A DNA stretch of 64,000 nucleotides from JAOUEA01 sp038249195 (lineage in GTDB: Bacteria > Actinomycetota > UBA4738 > HRBIN12). The notes under the pieces were generated by a model that was not told the origin of the DNA, did not search any database, and saw nothing but the letters and a program-made list of their open reading frames with translations. The stretch lies in NCBI GenBank assembly GCA_038249195.1, contig JBBRWM010000005.1, positions 62,001 to 126,000 on the forward strand, read 5' to 3'. Below are positions 44,742 to 53,373 of this stretch, piece by piece (position 1 is the first letter of the stretch; every line of letters starts with the position of its first letter). A program made the position numbers and the translations under genes.

Positions 44742-46349
44742 ATGACCGATCCGACGATCGAACGCTGGTTCCTGACCGTCGAAGAGCGCGGCAACGCGAC
44801 CTCGGTCATCGATCTGCGCCGAGTGGATGGCCGAGCATGGACCGACGGGAACCAGGTCGCACCTTTGGTCCACGGGGCCGTCTACTTCGCCAGGCTGCAC
44901 GCGGAGCTGTCCACCCTCGGCCCAGGGGATCAGCTGCGGTTCCTGGATTGGCGCGGCGACGCCGGCCAGCGATTGGCCGGCCCAGGGACGGATCTGGGAA
45001 CCACCTTGACCGAGGCCGTCACTCGAGGGGTCGACGTGCGCGGGCTTGTATGGCGATCGCATCCTGATCAGGAGGGGTATGCCGAGCAGGAGAACGCGCA
45101 TGTCGGGGAGATCGTGAACGATGCGGGCGGGGAGGTGCTGCCCGACGAGCGCGTCCGCCGGTTCGGATCTCATCACCAGAAGCTCGCCGTCATCCGGCGA
45201 GCGGGCAGTGACGATGACGTCGCGTTCATCGGAGGGATCGATCTCTGCCACGGTCGCGGCGACGACGAGATGCACGCGGGCGACCCTCAACCTATCGCCC
45301 TGGACAAGCGATACGGGCCCCGCCCTGCCTGGCACGACGTGCAACTCGAGATCAGGGGGCCTGCCGTCGGTGACCTGGACGCCACGTTCCGGGAGCGCTG
45401 GATGGACCCCACGCCGATCGATCATCGGAATCCGTGGCGCGCCCCTATCCGTCGCCTCTTCCGCCAGCCGAGTTCCGCGAGCCCACTACCACCCACGCCT
45501 CCCGATCCGCCTGCGGCGGGGAAGATGGCGGTGCAGGTGCTCCGGACCTATCCGGCGAAGCGCCCTCCGTTCCCGTTCGCCCCGCGTGGCGAGCGAAGTG
45601 TGGCCCGCGCTTACGCGAAAGCGCTGTCGCGTGCCCGGTCTCTCATCTACTTGGAGGACCAGTACCTGTGGTCGACGGACGTCGCCAGATTCTTCGCCGA
45701 CGCGCTCCGGCGTTCCCCCGACCTTCGCCTGATCGCCGTGTTGCCGCGTTACCCGGATCGGGACGGCGCAGTGTCGGGACCGTTGAATCGCATCGGGCAA
45801 GCGGAAGCACTGGCGATGGTCAAGGATGCCGGCGGCGAGCGCGTGGCTGTCTATGACCTGGAGAACGAGGCCGGACGCCCCATCTACGTCCATGGGAAGC
45901 TCTGCGTGATCGACGACACGTGGATGGCAGTTGGGTCGGACAACCTCAACCGGCGTTCCTGGACGCACGACTCTGAGCTCGCCTGTGCGGTCCTCGACTC
46001 CGAGCGCGACGAACGCCCCCCGGTCGATCCCGGTGGACTTGGGGACGGTGCTCGGGTTCTGCCACGAGCGCTTCGCCTGAACCTGTGGCGCGAGCACCTC
46101 GGCTCCAGCGTGATCCAAGAGGACCTCCTCGATCCCGAGGCGGCCTTCGCGTCGTGGCATCACACAGCTGGGGCCCTCGATGCATGGCACGCCGACGGAA
46201 AGAAGGGCCCGCGCCCCGCGGGGCGCGCGCGAAGCCACGACCCGATGGCGGTCCCGGCGTGGGCCTCGTGGTGGGCTCATCCCCTCTACCGGCTGGCGGT
46301 GGACCCCGATGGGCGACCGAGGGACCTCCAGCGATCCGGTGCCTACTGA
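44742..46349 (+). CDS. Phospholipase D-like protein (two HKD motifs)
   Basis: 535 residues. The first catalytic motif is FGSHHQKLAVI (with Asp in DDVAFIGGID) and the second is IYVHGKLCVIDDTWMAVGSD, followed by NLNRRSWTHDSELACAVLD, as in bacterial PLD/cardiolipin synthase relatives. No signal peptide or membrane helix is seen. It would hydrolyse or transfer phosphodiesters of lipids; the substrate is not known. ATG 44742 lies nine bases after a G-rich SD; the upstream GTG at 44733 overlaps the SD. Confidence 0.85.
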   Translation: MTDPTIERWFLTVEERGNATSVIDLRRVDGRAWTDGNQVAPLVHGAVYFARLHAELSTLGPGDQLRFLDWRGDAGQRLAGPGTDLGTTLTEAVTRGVDVRGLVWRSHPDQEGYAEQENAHVGEIVNDAGGEVLPDERVRRFGSHHQKLAVIRRAGSDDDVAFIGGIDLCHGRGDDEMHAGDPQPIALDKRYGPRPAWHDVQLEIRGPAVGDLDATFRERWMDPTPIDHRNPWRAPIRRLFRQPSSASPLPPTPPDPPAAGKMAVQVLRTYPAKRPPFPFAPRGERSVARAYAKALSRARSLIYLEDQYLWSTDVARFFADALRRSPDLRLIAVLPRYPDRDGAVSGPLNRIGQAEALAMVKDAGGERVAVYDLENEAGRPIYVHGKLCVIDDTWMAVGSDNLNRRSWTHDSELACAVLDSERDERPPVDPGGLGDGARVLPRALRLNLWREHLGSSVIQEDLLDPEAAFASWHHTAGALDAWHADGKKGPRPAGRARSHDPMAVPAWASWWAHPLYRLAVDPDGRPRDLQRSGAY

Positions 46350-46560
46350 GCGACCCGCCGATCGATCCTCCCGGACCAGCTCTTCGAGACGAGCCGAGGC
46401 CAGGGGTGTAAGACGGTAGCGGTGCGTAGGCACTCCTGACATGCCGGGTACGATCTCAAGCAAGCCGTCCGCGCACAGTTGATCGAGGATCGAGTGGGGC
46501 GCGGTGGTTGTCCCGCGACAGTTCCGTCCCGAGCGGATCGCCGGACTCCTGGAGGGCTCC
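46350..46560 (-). pseudogene. Possible winged-helix protein remnant
   Basis: The minus strand reads HSILDQLCADGLLEIVPGMS and THRYRLTPLASARLEELV, which looks like the recognition helix and wing of a small DNA-binding protein. No start codon or RBS fits, and the frame continues antisense to the PLD gene without a natural end. Probably a truncated remnant; weakly supported. Confidence 0.3.
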
Positions 46561-46678
46561 CAGCACGGAAATTCCCCCTCAGTGTAGGCGTCGGATCATG
46601 CGCGGCCTCATGGCGTCGGGCTCGACCTGTCGCGTGCGCCCGCGAGGGCGTCGGATCCATCCCGCATAGACTCAGGCC

Positions 46679-47374
46679 GTGAAGCCGGAGCAGTCGGCGC
46701 AACTCCTCGCCCGCACTTCCCTTTTCTCTGGACTCGACCGCGCCGTCGTCGTCGCTATCGCCGCCGAAGGTCGTGAGCGCTCATACAAGCGAGGAACGGC
46801 CATCTTCTACGAGGACGATCCCGGGGATGCCTTCTACGTGGTCGCTGACGGCACCGTGAAGGTCTTCCTCACGTCGGAGGCCGGGGAGGAGATGATCGTG
46901 GCCGTCGTGCGCGAGGCCGAGACGTTGGGAGACGTGTCACTGTTCGACGAAGGACCACGGTCGGCCTCCGCCGAGGCCCTCGAGCCCGTTCGGCTCCTCG
47001 CGTTCCCCCGAAGCGCCGTGCTCGACGTGGCACGAAGCGATCCGCGGATCGCCGAGGCGCTCCTGCAGATCGCGGGCGCGATGGTGCGGAGGCTTACCCT
47101 ACAGACGGCCGATCTCGTCTTCCTCGACCTCGAGGGCCGCGTCGCGAAGCTGCTCATCGAGGCCGCGGATGCGCGTGGGAAAGATGTTGGTGGTTCGCTC
47201 CAGCTCGACCTCGGTCTCACGCAGGGCGAGCTCGCCTCGATGGTCGGAGGTTCCCGCCAGAGCGTGAATCAGATCCTGCATGCGCTCTCGGTCCGAGGGT
47301 TCCTGGATCTGGACAGAAAGACGATCACGATCAATGACCTCCTCGCGCTTCGCAGGCGCGCTGGGATGGTCTGA
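46679..47374 (+). CDS. Crp/Fnr-family transcriptional regulator
   Basis: 231 residues. The N-terminal cyclic-nucleotide-binding fold (FYEDDPGDAFYVVADGTVKV, FDEGPRSASAEALEPV) is joined by a dimer helix to a C-terminal helix-turn-helix (LTQGELASMVGGSRQSVNQI). The binding pocket region GDVSLFDEGPRSASA resembles Crp's phosphate-binding cassette (GELAL...RSA), so a cyclic nucleotide ligand is plausible. Two cyclase genes lie within 10 kb. GTG start at 46679. Confidence 0.92.
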   Translation: MKPEQSAQLLARTSLFSGLDRAVVVAIAAEGRERSYKRGTAIFYEDDPGDAFYVVADGTVKVFLTSEAGEEMIVAVVREAETLGDVSLFDEGPRSASAEALEPVRLLAFPRSAVLDVARSDPRIAEALLQIAGAMVRRLTLQTADLVFLDLEGRVAKLLIEAADARGKDVGGSLQLDLGLTQGELASMVGGSRQSVNQILHALSVRGFLDLDRKTITINDLLALRRRAGMV

Positions 47375-47477
47375 CCCTACGTCGGGAACCCGACACCCGG
47401 TTCGTCGCGCCGGCGACAGCTACGCGCCAAATCCTCACCGATGATCGACGTGCGACAACGGAAAGGAGGTGAATGAA

Positions 47478-47705
47478 ATGGCCACCTACACCAGCTCCAC
47501 AGCCTCAGCGCGACGGGTCGGGGGAACGATCTGGCTCTCCATCGTCACGTTGGTCGCGGCATCAGCGCTGGTTCTCGCACTCTTCGCGCTGCAGCAAGGA
47601 GGGCTCGATCAGGGAGCGACGATCAACCCGCCGCCCGTGATCCTACAGACTCCGCACGGGCCGACCCAAAGCCCCTGGACCGTCGTAAAGCGCCCTGAGT
47701 TCTGA
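47478..47705 (+). CDS. Small single-pass membrane protein
   Basis: 75 residues. AAAGGAGGTGA is seven bases upstream of ATG 47478, a near-ideal RBS that decides this start over GTG 47469. One helix (IWLSIVTLVAASALVLALFA) is followed by a Pro-rich extracytoplasmic tail. No family is recognised. A strong hairpin follows 27 bp after the stop. Confidence 0.65.
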   Translation: MATYTSSTASARRVGGTIWLSIVTLVAASALVLALFALQQGGLDQGATINPPPVILQTPHGPTQSPWTVVKRPEF

Positions 47706-47731
47706 TATCCGTGAGCGCCCGAGGCGACGTC

Positions 47732-47762
47732 GGATGGGCCGACACCGAACGTCGGCCCATCC
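47732..47762. terminator. Strong hairpin after small membrane protein gene
   Basis: GGATGGGCCGAC, a 7-base loop, then GTCGGCCCATCC: perfect 12-bp arms. No U-tract follows, but position after the stop fits a terminator or mRNA-stabilising stem. Confidence 0.6.
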
Positions 47763-47870
47763 AGCGTGCCGAGGCTCTTCGACGCGACTAGCTTGACGCC
47801 GGTCCGTGCGTCGCCGGCCCAGGCTGCGGCTGCCTTGCTCGGCGACCCGCTCTCGCCTACCTTGTCTGAG

Positions 47871-48131
47871 ATGACCCTCGACGCTCTACTGGACCTCGTC
47901 ATCACGGGGATCGTGTACGCGGCGGTCGCGGCTCTGCTGGTCGCGATCGTGGTCGCGAACCTCTACGCCGTGCTGCACGCCTGGCGGAGCGGCCGGACCG
48001 GATGGTGCGTCGTCCTGGCGGTCCTGTTCCTGACCGGCGGTGGGATCGCCACCGCCGTCTATCTCGTCATCCACTGGAGCGAACCCATGCCGCTCGCCGT
48101 CTCGTCGCGAAGGCGCGCCTCGGCTGCTTAG
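47871..48131 (+). CDS. Small PLDc_N-like two-helix membrane protein
   Basis: 86 residues from ATG 47871. Helix 1 (ITGIVYAAVAALLVAIVVAN) and helix 2 (WCVVLAVLFLTGGGIATAVY) flank a HAWRSGRTG loop, and LVIHW follows, like the PLDc_N or phospholipase D-nuclease N-terminal family of short membrane proteins. The role is unknown. An upstream in-frame Met at 47766 adds a non-hydrophobic extension and is less likely. Confidence 0.6.
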   Translation: MTLDALLDLVITGIVYAAVAALLVAIVVANLYAVLHAWRSGRTGWCVVLAVLFLTGGGIATAVYLVIHWSEPMPLAVSSRRRASAA

Positions 48132-48243
48132 GCGACCGGGCGGCGTAGCGGGTCGAAGCGCGTGACGGTTCTCGCGATCCGTAGGTGGGATATGTTGAGC
48201 CGGTCAGCCACGTGCGTGGGACATCGGGAGTAGGGAGACCGAC

Positions 48244-48456
48244 GTGAGTGAGAGCGTATATCGCGTCACCGAGGTGATCGGAACGAGCACGGAGTCCTGG
48301 GAGGCCGCGGCCAGGAACGCCGTGGAGACGGCGTCCAAGACCTTGCGGGACCTGCGGATCGCCGAGGTCTCGAAGCTCGACATGACCGTCGACGACGGAC
48401 ACGTCACGAACTACCGCGCCCGCGTGAGCATCTCGTTCAAGTACCAGAGCGAGTGA
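48244..48456 (+). CDS. Dodecin (flavin-binding)
   Basis: 70 residues, full length for dodecin, which assembles as a 12-mer to store or buffer flavin. The conserved start VYRVTEVIGTSTESWEAAAR, the segment VETASKTLRDLRIAEV and VTNYRARVSISFKY match the family. GTG start at 48244. Confidence 0.93.
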   Translation: MSESVYRVTEVIGTSTESWEAAARNAVETASKTLRDLRIAEVSKLDMTVDDGHVTNYRARVSISFKYQSE

Positions 48457-48479
48457 TCCGAAAGCTCGGATCCTCTGCG

Positions 48480-48555
48480 CGCGCCCGACGGGCTTCGATC
48501 CCGCGATCTCCTCCTTGACAGGGAGGTGAGGACGACCGGACTCCTCTACGGGCGC
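48480..48555 (-). tRNA. tRNA-Asp (GTC anticodon)
   Basis: Minus-strand cloverleaf: acceptor GCGCCCG pairs with CGGGCGC, discriminator G (the Asp identity base), anticodon loop CTGTCAA, T-arm GCGGGATCGAAGCCCGT. First of three clustered tRNA genes. Confidence 0.93.
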
Positions 48556-48577
48556 AGGTATTCGGTTCATGGTGCCG

Positions 48578-48650
48578 TGCCCCCAACGGGGTTCGAACCC
48601 GTGCTTCCGCCTTGAAAGGGCGGCGTCCTAGGCCGCTAGACGATGGGGGC
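48578..48650 (-). tRNA. tRNA-Glu (TTC anticodon)
   Basis: Minus-strand cloverleaf: acceptor GCCCCCA with TGGGGGC, discriminator A, anticodon loop CTTTCAA, T-arm ACGGGTTCGAACCCCGT. Confidence 0.94.
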
Positions 48651-48672
48651 GTCGATCCCGAGCGTACCGGCC

Positions 48673-49065
48673 CTAGGGGGCAGCCGACAGAGTATAGCCA
48701 GGAGCGCCCCACGGCTCGTTCCCGTCGATCGCGGCGGCCTCTGTGAAGGTCAGTCGATCGCCCGGAAGCGGTCCGGCCCGCGGCGCGCACTCCAAGATGT
48801 GACGCACGCCTCGGCGAGGGAGCAGGAGTCGTCGCGGTCTCATCGTGAAGACGGTGACCACGCGGTTGGCCCGATCGAGCAGCACGGCGTCGATGGTGAA
48901 CGCCATCCCGAACGTGTGGACGGAGCGACATCGGGGGATGAGCATCGCATGCCGATGCGGCAGGGCGCCCCTTCCCCGCAGGCCCCGGATCCGCTCGCGT
49001 CTGGACTCGGGCTCCTCCACCCACCACCGTCTCCGGTCGACATCGATGGCCTCGAGTCGTCGCAC
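48673..49065 (-). CDS. DUF192 family protein
   Basis: 130 residues with the DUF192 signature CRSVHTFGMAFTIDAVLLDR, VVTVFTMRPRR and the closing PGDRLTF. The fold is a small beta protein, usually exported in Gram-negatives, but this copy has no signal peptide. Function unknown. It lies between tRNA-Glu and tRNA-Lys on the same strand as both. Confidence 0.85.
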   Translation of the reverse strand: MRRLEAIDVDRRRWWVEEPESRRERIRGLRGRGALPHRHAMLIPRCRSVHTFGMAFTIDAVLLDRANRVVTVFTMRPRRLLLPRRGVRHILECAPRAGPLPGDRLTFTEAAAIDGNEPWGAPGYTLSAAP

Positions 49066-49194
49066 TGCCGCAGACTATCGGCGGTCACCGACACATCGGC
49101 TTCGGGCCTATCGATCAGCGCGCATCCGATCCGGTCCGGTCTCCGCCGAGGAACCGAGGCGTGCGTGCTCGCGTTGCCCATGCGGCGACCGGCG

Positions 49195-49269
49195 TGGGCC
49201 CGGCAGGATTCGAACCTGCGACACGAGGGTTAAAAGCCCCCTGCTCTAACCGGGCTGAGCTACGGGCCC
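49195..49269 (-). tRNA. tRNA-Lys (TTT anticodon)
   Basis: Minus-strand cloverleaf: acceptor GGGCCCG with CGGGCCC, discriminator A, anticodon loop CTTTTAA, T-arm GCAGGTTCGAATCCTGC. Confidence 0.94.
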
Positions 49270-49306
49270 CACCCGCGCGATTGTACGAACCCCACGCTAT
49301 CGGGCA

Positions 49307-49810
49307 TCATGCGCCCGCCTCCACGGCTGCGAGGAGCTTGCGCAACACCTCGTCGAGGGAGCGCCGTTCCGCCCGTGTGAGCGATCCGAGCAGCCGCTCT
49401 TCGTTGGCGACGTGCGTATCGAGCGCTCGGTCGATGGTCGCTTTCCCGCGACGGGTGAGTCGCACGAGCGTGCCGCGGCGATCGGCAGGGTCGGGGCAGC
49501 GCCGCACCAGACCGGCCTCGTCGAGACGATCGAGCCGTTTCGTCATCCCTCCCGAAGACAGCAGGGTGGCCGCCATCAGCGTCGTGGGGTTGAGCTCGTA
49601 CGGCGGCCCCGAGCGACGCAGCGCGGCCAGCAGGTCGAACCATCCCGGCCGGAGGCCCTGCGGGGCGAGCCGAGCCGCCAACGCATCGTCGGCTAGGTGG
49701 GCCGATCGGAAGAGGCGTCCGAACAGCCCGATCGCCCTGACGTCGAGATCCGGTCGTTCGTGCCGCCACTGAGCGAGGATGCCGTCGACGTGATCGGCCG
49801 CATGTTGCAT
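49307..49810 (-). CDS. MarR-family transcriptional regulator
   Basis: 167 residues. A winged helix has PTTLMAATLLSSGGMTKRLD as recognition helix and the wing Asp/Arg motif DPADRRGTLVRLT. Divergent from the oxidoreductase gene at 49893, with paired dyads between them, so it probably represses that gene and itself. The ligand is unknown; MarR/oxidoreductase pairs often respond to electrophiles or aromatics. Confidence 0.9.
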   Translation of the reverse strand: MQHAADHVDGILAQWRHERPDLDVRAIGLFGRLFRSAHLADDALAARLAPQGLRPGWFDLLAALRRSGPPYELNPTTLMAATLLSSGGMTKRLDRLDEAGLVRRCPDPADRRGTLVRLTRRGKATIDRALDTHVANEERLLGSLTRAERRSLDEVLRKLLAAVEAGA

Positions 49811-49824
49811 GGCGGTGAGTATAC

Positions 49825-49850
49825 TTCTTGGCAAGAATCTTTCTAGGAAG
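49825..49850. promoter_or_regulatory. Likely MarR operator (two dyads)
   Basis: TTCTTGGCAAGAA (49825-49837) is a perfect odd-centred palindrome; CTTTCTAGGAAG (49839-49850) is an imperfect second one. Both lie in the divergent marR/oxidoreductase space. Confidence 0.6.
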
Positions 49851-49892
49851 TGAATTCGTCCGCGCGTCAGGTGGCGAAGGAAGGAGGATCCA

Positions 49893-50840
49893 TTGACCGA
49901 TCCCATCCAGGACGTTCCGCGCTCGATGTGGGCGGTGCGGGTGCGGGCACCGGGCGGGGCGGGGGCACTCGAGCTCGAGCGGATCGCGACGCCGGAACCG
50001 GCCTCGGGCGAGGCGCTCGTTCGCGTGCACGCCGCCGCGATCACACGCGACGAGCTGACATGGCCCGCCGACCGGCTCCCCGCGACGCCGTCCTACGAGC
50101 TCGCGGGCGACATCGTCGCCCGGGGCCCGGACGTGGACGCGGTCGCCGCGGGCGAAGCGGTCTGGGCGCTCGCGCCGTTCGACCGCGACGGGGCGGCGGC
50201 GGAGTACATCGTCCTTCCCGCCGATCTCCTCGCCCCGAAGCCATCGACGTTGAGCGAGGAAGAGAGCGCCGCGGTGCCGCTCGCCGCCCTGAGCGCCTGG
50301 CAGGGCCTGTTCGATCACGGCGGACTCCAAGGCGGCCAGCGCGTCCTCATCCATGGAGCCGTCGGCGGGGTCGGCCAGTTCGCCACCCAGCTGGCGCGCT
50401 CGCGCGACGCCTACGTCCTGGGCACGACCGCGGCAGCCGGCGCCGATCTCGCGCGCTCACTCGGCGCCCACGAGGTGCTCGATCCCGCCGCGTTCGCAGA
50501 GGGACTCGAGCCGGTGGACCTCGTCTTCGACACCGTGGGCGGAGAACGACTCGCGCGCTCCCCGGCGATCATCCGGCCGGGCGGGCGGCTCGTCTCCGTC
50601 GCCGAGGAACCGTCCAGGGTCGACCCCGGCCTGGAGGTCGAGGCGACGTACTTCGTCGTCGAGCCGAACCGCAGCCAGCTCGACCAACTCGGCGCCCTGA
50701 TCGACGCGGGCGATCTTCGGGTAGAGGTCGACTCTGTGTACGCGCTCAAGGACGCCCGAGCGGCGTTCGAGCGCAGCGCTGAGCGCGGGAAGCGAGGCAA
50801 GGTCGTCCTCCGCGTGCTCGGCGGTGTCGCGGATGCCTAG
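49893..50840 (+). CDS. Zinc-independent MDR-type NADPH:quinone oxidoreductase
   Basis: 315 residues of the medium-chain dehydrogenase/reductase family. A GroES-like N-terminal domain is followed by the Rossmann signature VLIHGAVGGVGQFATQLARS and LGAHEVLDP. Catalytic zinc ligands are absent, as in quinone or enone reductases. TTG start at 49893 with AAGGAGG nine bases upstream. The 3' end overlaps the next gene by 8 bp, giving an operon of two. Confidence 0.88.
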   Translation: MTDPIQDVPRSMWAVRVRAPGGAGALELERIATPEPASGEALVRVHAAAITRDELTWPADRLPATPSYELAGDIVARGPDVDAVAAGEAVWALAPFDRDGAAAEYIVLPADLLAPKPSTLSEEESAAVPLAALSAWQGLFDHGGLQGGQRVLIHGAVGGVGQFATQLARSRDAYVLGTTAAAGADLARSLGAHEVLDPAAFAEGLEPVDLVFDTVGGERLARSPAIIRPGGRLVSVAEEPSRVDPGLEVEATYFVVEPNRSQLDQLGALIDAGDLRVEVDSVYALKDARAAFERSAERGKRGKVVLRVLGGVADA

Positions 50841-51633
50841 CCAAAGAGAGAAGGCCGAAGCGTTCCGCGCGCTCCACGCCGGCGAACCGTTCGTCATCCC
50901 GAACCCGTGGGACGCCGGCTCGGCGCGGGTGCTCGAAGCGCTCGGGTTCCGGGCGTTGGCCACCACCAGCTCGGGGTTCGCGTTCACCCTCGGCCGTCGG
51001 GATGGCCAGGTGACGCTCGACGAGGTGCTTGCCCACACCGCAGCGCTCGACCGGGCGACGTCGCTGCCGGTCTCGGTCGACCTGGAGAACGGCTACGGAC
51101 CCGATCCGGGTCGCGCGGGGCTCGCCGTCACGCGCGTCGCCGAGGCAGGGGCCGTGGGAGGATCGATCGAGGACTACGATTCCAGTGCGGGCATCTATGA
51201 CTTCGCCCATGCGGTGGAGCGGATCGCCGCCGCCGCGGCAGCGGCGCGGTCCCTCCCCTTCCCCTTCACGCTGACGGCGCGCGCCGAGAACCACATCCGG
51301 GGGAACCCGGACCTGGCCGACACGATCGCTCGCCTGCAGGCCTACGAGGCGGCGGGTGCCGACGTGCTGTACGCGCCCGGCCTCGCGAGCCCGCAGGAGA
51401 TCCGTGCCGTCTGCCTCGCGCTGACGAAGCCGGTCAACGTCCTGGCTCTCCCCGGGGTTACGATCGACGAGATCGTGGCGGCCGGTGCGCAGCGGATCAG
51501 CTTGGGCGGGGGGCTCGCCTGGGTCGCCATCGACGCGATGGCGGCCGCCGCCACGGCGATCCTCGAGGCGGGCGACCTCTCCGCGCTGGCGGCGGATCCG
51601 CCGATCGATCAGTGGCTGGCCGAACGAGATTGA
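50833..51633 (+). CDS. Isocitrate lyase/PEP mutase superfamily protein
   Basis: 266 residues. It has the superfamily marks FVIPNPWDAGSARVLEALGF, SVDLENGYG and GGSIEDYD (Mg/substrate acids), with LTARAENHIRG downstream. The KKCGH loop of isocitrate lyase is absent, so it is closer to the PrpB/carboxyphosphonoenolpyruvate-mutase-like group that cleaves or rearranges 2-methylisocitrate-like acids. Exact substrate unknown. ATG 50833 preferred; a GTG at 50824 is possible. Co-transcribed with the oxidoreductase. Confidence 0.85.
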   Translation: MPSQREKAEAFRALHAGEPFVIPNPWDAGSARVLEALGFRALATTSSGFAFTLGRRDGQVTLDEVLAHTAALDRATSLPVSVDLENGYGPDPGRAGLAVTRVAEAGAVGGSIEDYDSSAGIYDFAHAVERIAAAAAAARSLPFPFTLTARAENHIRGNPDLADTIARLQAYEAAGADVLYAPGLASPQEIRAVCLALTKPVNVLALPGVTIDEIVAAGAQRISLGGGLAWVAIDAMAAAATAILEAGDLSALAADPPIDQWLAERD

Positions 51634-51714
51634 GGGCGGCAGCGGTCACGTTGGTGGCGTCCGAACGGGCATGGCCGGTGGCGCGCGCCCCACGGAGCGG
51701 ACGGCATATCCGCG

Positions 51715-53331
51715 CTAGTTCGGGTAGCCGTTCGTGATGGGCATGCGACGGTCCCGGCCGAACGCTCGCGGCGTGATCTTGACGCCAGGCGCCGCCTGCC
51801 GGCGCTTGTACTCGGCGCCGTCGACCATGTGGATCACGCGGCGCACCATCGCGCGATCCATGCCCGCCGCCACCATCTCATCGACGCTCAGGTCCTCCTG
51901 CACGTAGGCCTCGATGATCGGGTCGAGGACGTCGTAGGGAGGCAAGGTGTCGGTGTCCCGCTGATCGGAGCGCAGCTCTGCGCTCGGGGGCTTCGCGATG
52001 GTGTCCTCGGGGATCGGGGGCGTGCCCTCTTGCTCGTTGCGCCAGTTCGCGAGCGCGTACACGAGCGACTTCGGCACGTCCTTCAGCGGCGCGAACCCCC
52101 CGGCCATGTCGCCGTACAACGTGGAGTAGCCCACCGCGTACTCGCTCTTGTTGCCGGTGGCCAGGACGATCGCCCCGAACTTGTTGGAGATCGCCATGAG
52201 CAGGTTCCCGCGGACGCGCGCCTGGAGGTTCTCCTCGGCGACGTCCTCGTCCGTGCCCGCGAACACCTCCGCGAGCGCGTACCGGAAACGGTCGAACACG
52301 TCCGTGATTGCGATGGTATCGATCCGGATGCCCAGGCGTTTGGCCACGTCCTCGGCGTCCTTCACGCTGCCGGGTGAGGAGTACACCGAGGGCATGGTCA
52401 CGCCGCGCACGGCGCCGGCGCCTAGCGCGTCCACGGCGAGCGTGGCCACGAGGGCCGAGTCGATCCCGCCCGAGAGCCCGATCACAACCTCGGAGAAGCC
52501 GTTCTTGCGGACGTAGTCGCCGAGACCGACGACGATGGCCCGGTAGGTGTCCTCGTCGCCGGTGGGCCATGGTTTGCGCGCGGGATCCGCCGTGGTCGCC
52601 ACGCCCTGGGAGATGTTCACGATGAGCAGGTCTTCCTCGAACCGTGTGGCGCGCTGGGCGACCGTACCGTCGGGAGCCATCACGAGGGAGCCGCCGTCGA
52701 AGACGAGCTCGTCCTGGCCGCCGACGGCGTTCACGTACACGATCCACGAACCGGAGCGCCGGACGCGGTCGCGCAGCACGTCCTCGCGTTCGGACGTCTT
52801 GCCCCGGTGATATGGCGAGCCGTTGATGTTCACGATGAGCGGGAGGCCGGCGTAGCGCGTGAACGGCAGCCCGTCGCGCCATGCGTCCTCGCAGACGGAC
52901 AGGCCCATCGGCGTGCCGTCGATCTGCACGCTGGCCCCCTCGTCGCCGGGGAGGAAGTAGCGGCGCTCGTCGAACACGCCGAAGTTCGGGAGGTTCACCT
53001 TGTGATAGATCGTCTCCACGGCCCCGCGGTGCAGGTAGGCGGCCGCGTTGAACAGCCCGCCGGCGTCGGAGCGATCGATGAAGCCCGTCACCACGGCGCA
53101 TCGCGTCGCCGTCTTGCGCGCGAGCTCCTGCAGCGCCTCGAGGTTGTCCGAGACGAACTCGGGTCGCAGCACGAGGTCCTCGGGGGGGTAACCCGTCACG
53201 GCGAGCTCGGGGAAGCAGATCAGGTCGGCGCCGGCCTCCGTCGCTTTGGCAGTGGCCTCGCCCATGCGCGCGACGTTGCCGGCGAGGTCGCCGACGGTCA
53301 GGTTCAGCTGGCCGAGCGCGATGCGAGGCAC
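51715..53331 (-). CDS. nadE: Glutamine-dependent NAD+ synthetase
   Basis: 538 residues: an N-terminal nitrilase-type glutaminase with catalytic Glu (ICFPELAVTGYPPEDL), Lys (IYHKVNLPNFGVFDE) and Cys (LSVCEDAWRDG), joined to an NAD synthetase domain with the ATP-pyrophosphatase loop IGLSGGIDSAL and ATGNKSEYAVGYSTLYGD. It amidates deamido-NAD in the last step of NAD synthesis. Cytosolic, monocistronic. Confidence 0.96.
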   Translation of the reverse strand: MPRIALGQLNLTVGDLAGNVARMGEATAKATEAGADLICFPELAVTGYPPEDLVLRPEFVSDNLEALQELARKTATRCAVVTGFIDRSDAGGLFNAAAYLHRGAVETIYHKVNLPNFGVFDERRYFLPGDEGASVQIDGTPMGLSVCEDAWRDGLPFTRYAGLPLIVNINGSPYHRGKTSEREDVLRDRVRRSGSWIVYVNAVGGQDELVFDGGSLVMAPDGTVAQRATRFEEDLLIVNISQGVATTADPARKPWPTGDEDTYRAIVVGLGDYVRKNGFSEVVIGLSGGIDSALVATLAVDALGAGAVRGVTMPSVYSSPGSVKDAEDVAKRLGIRIDTIAITDVFDRFRYALAEVFAGTDEDVAEENLQARVRGNLLMAISNKFGAIVLATGNKSEYAVGYSTLYGDMAGGFAPLKDVPKSLVYALANWRNEQEGTPPIPEDTIAKPPSAELRSDQRDTDTLPPYDVLDPIIEAYVQEDLSVDEMVAAGMDRAMVRRVIHMVDGAEYKRRQAAPGVKITPRAFGRDRRMPITNGYPN

Positions 53332-53373
53332 GATCGCAAGCCTACGCGACCGAGGAGGTCTCGACGGGCGTCC

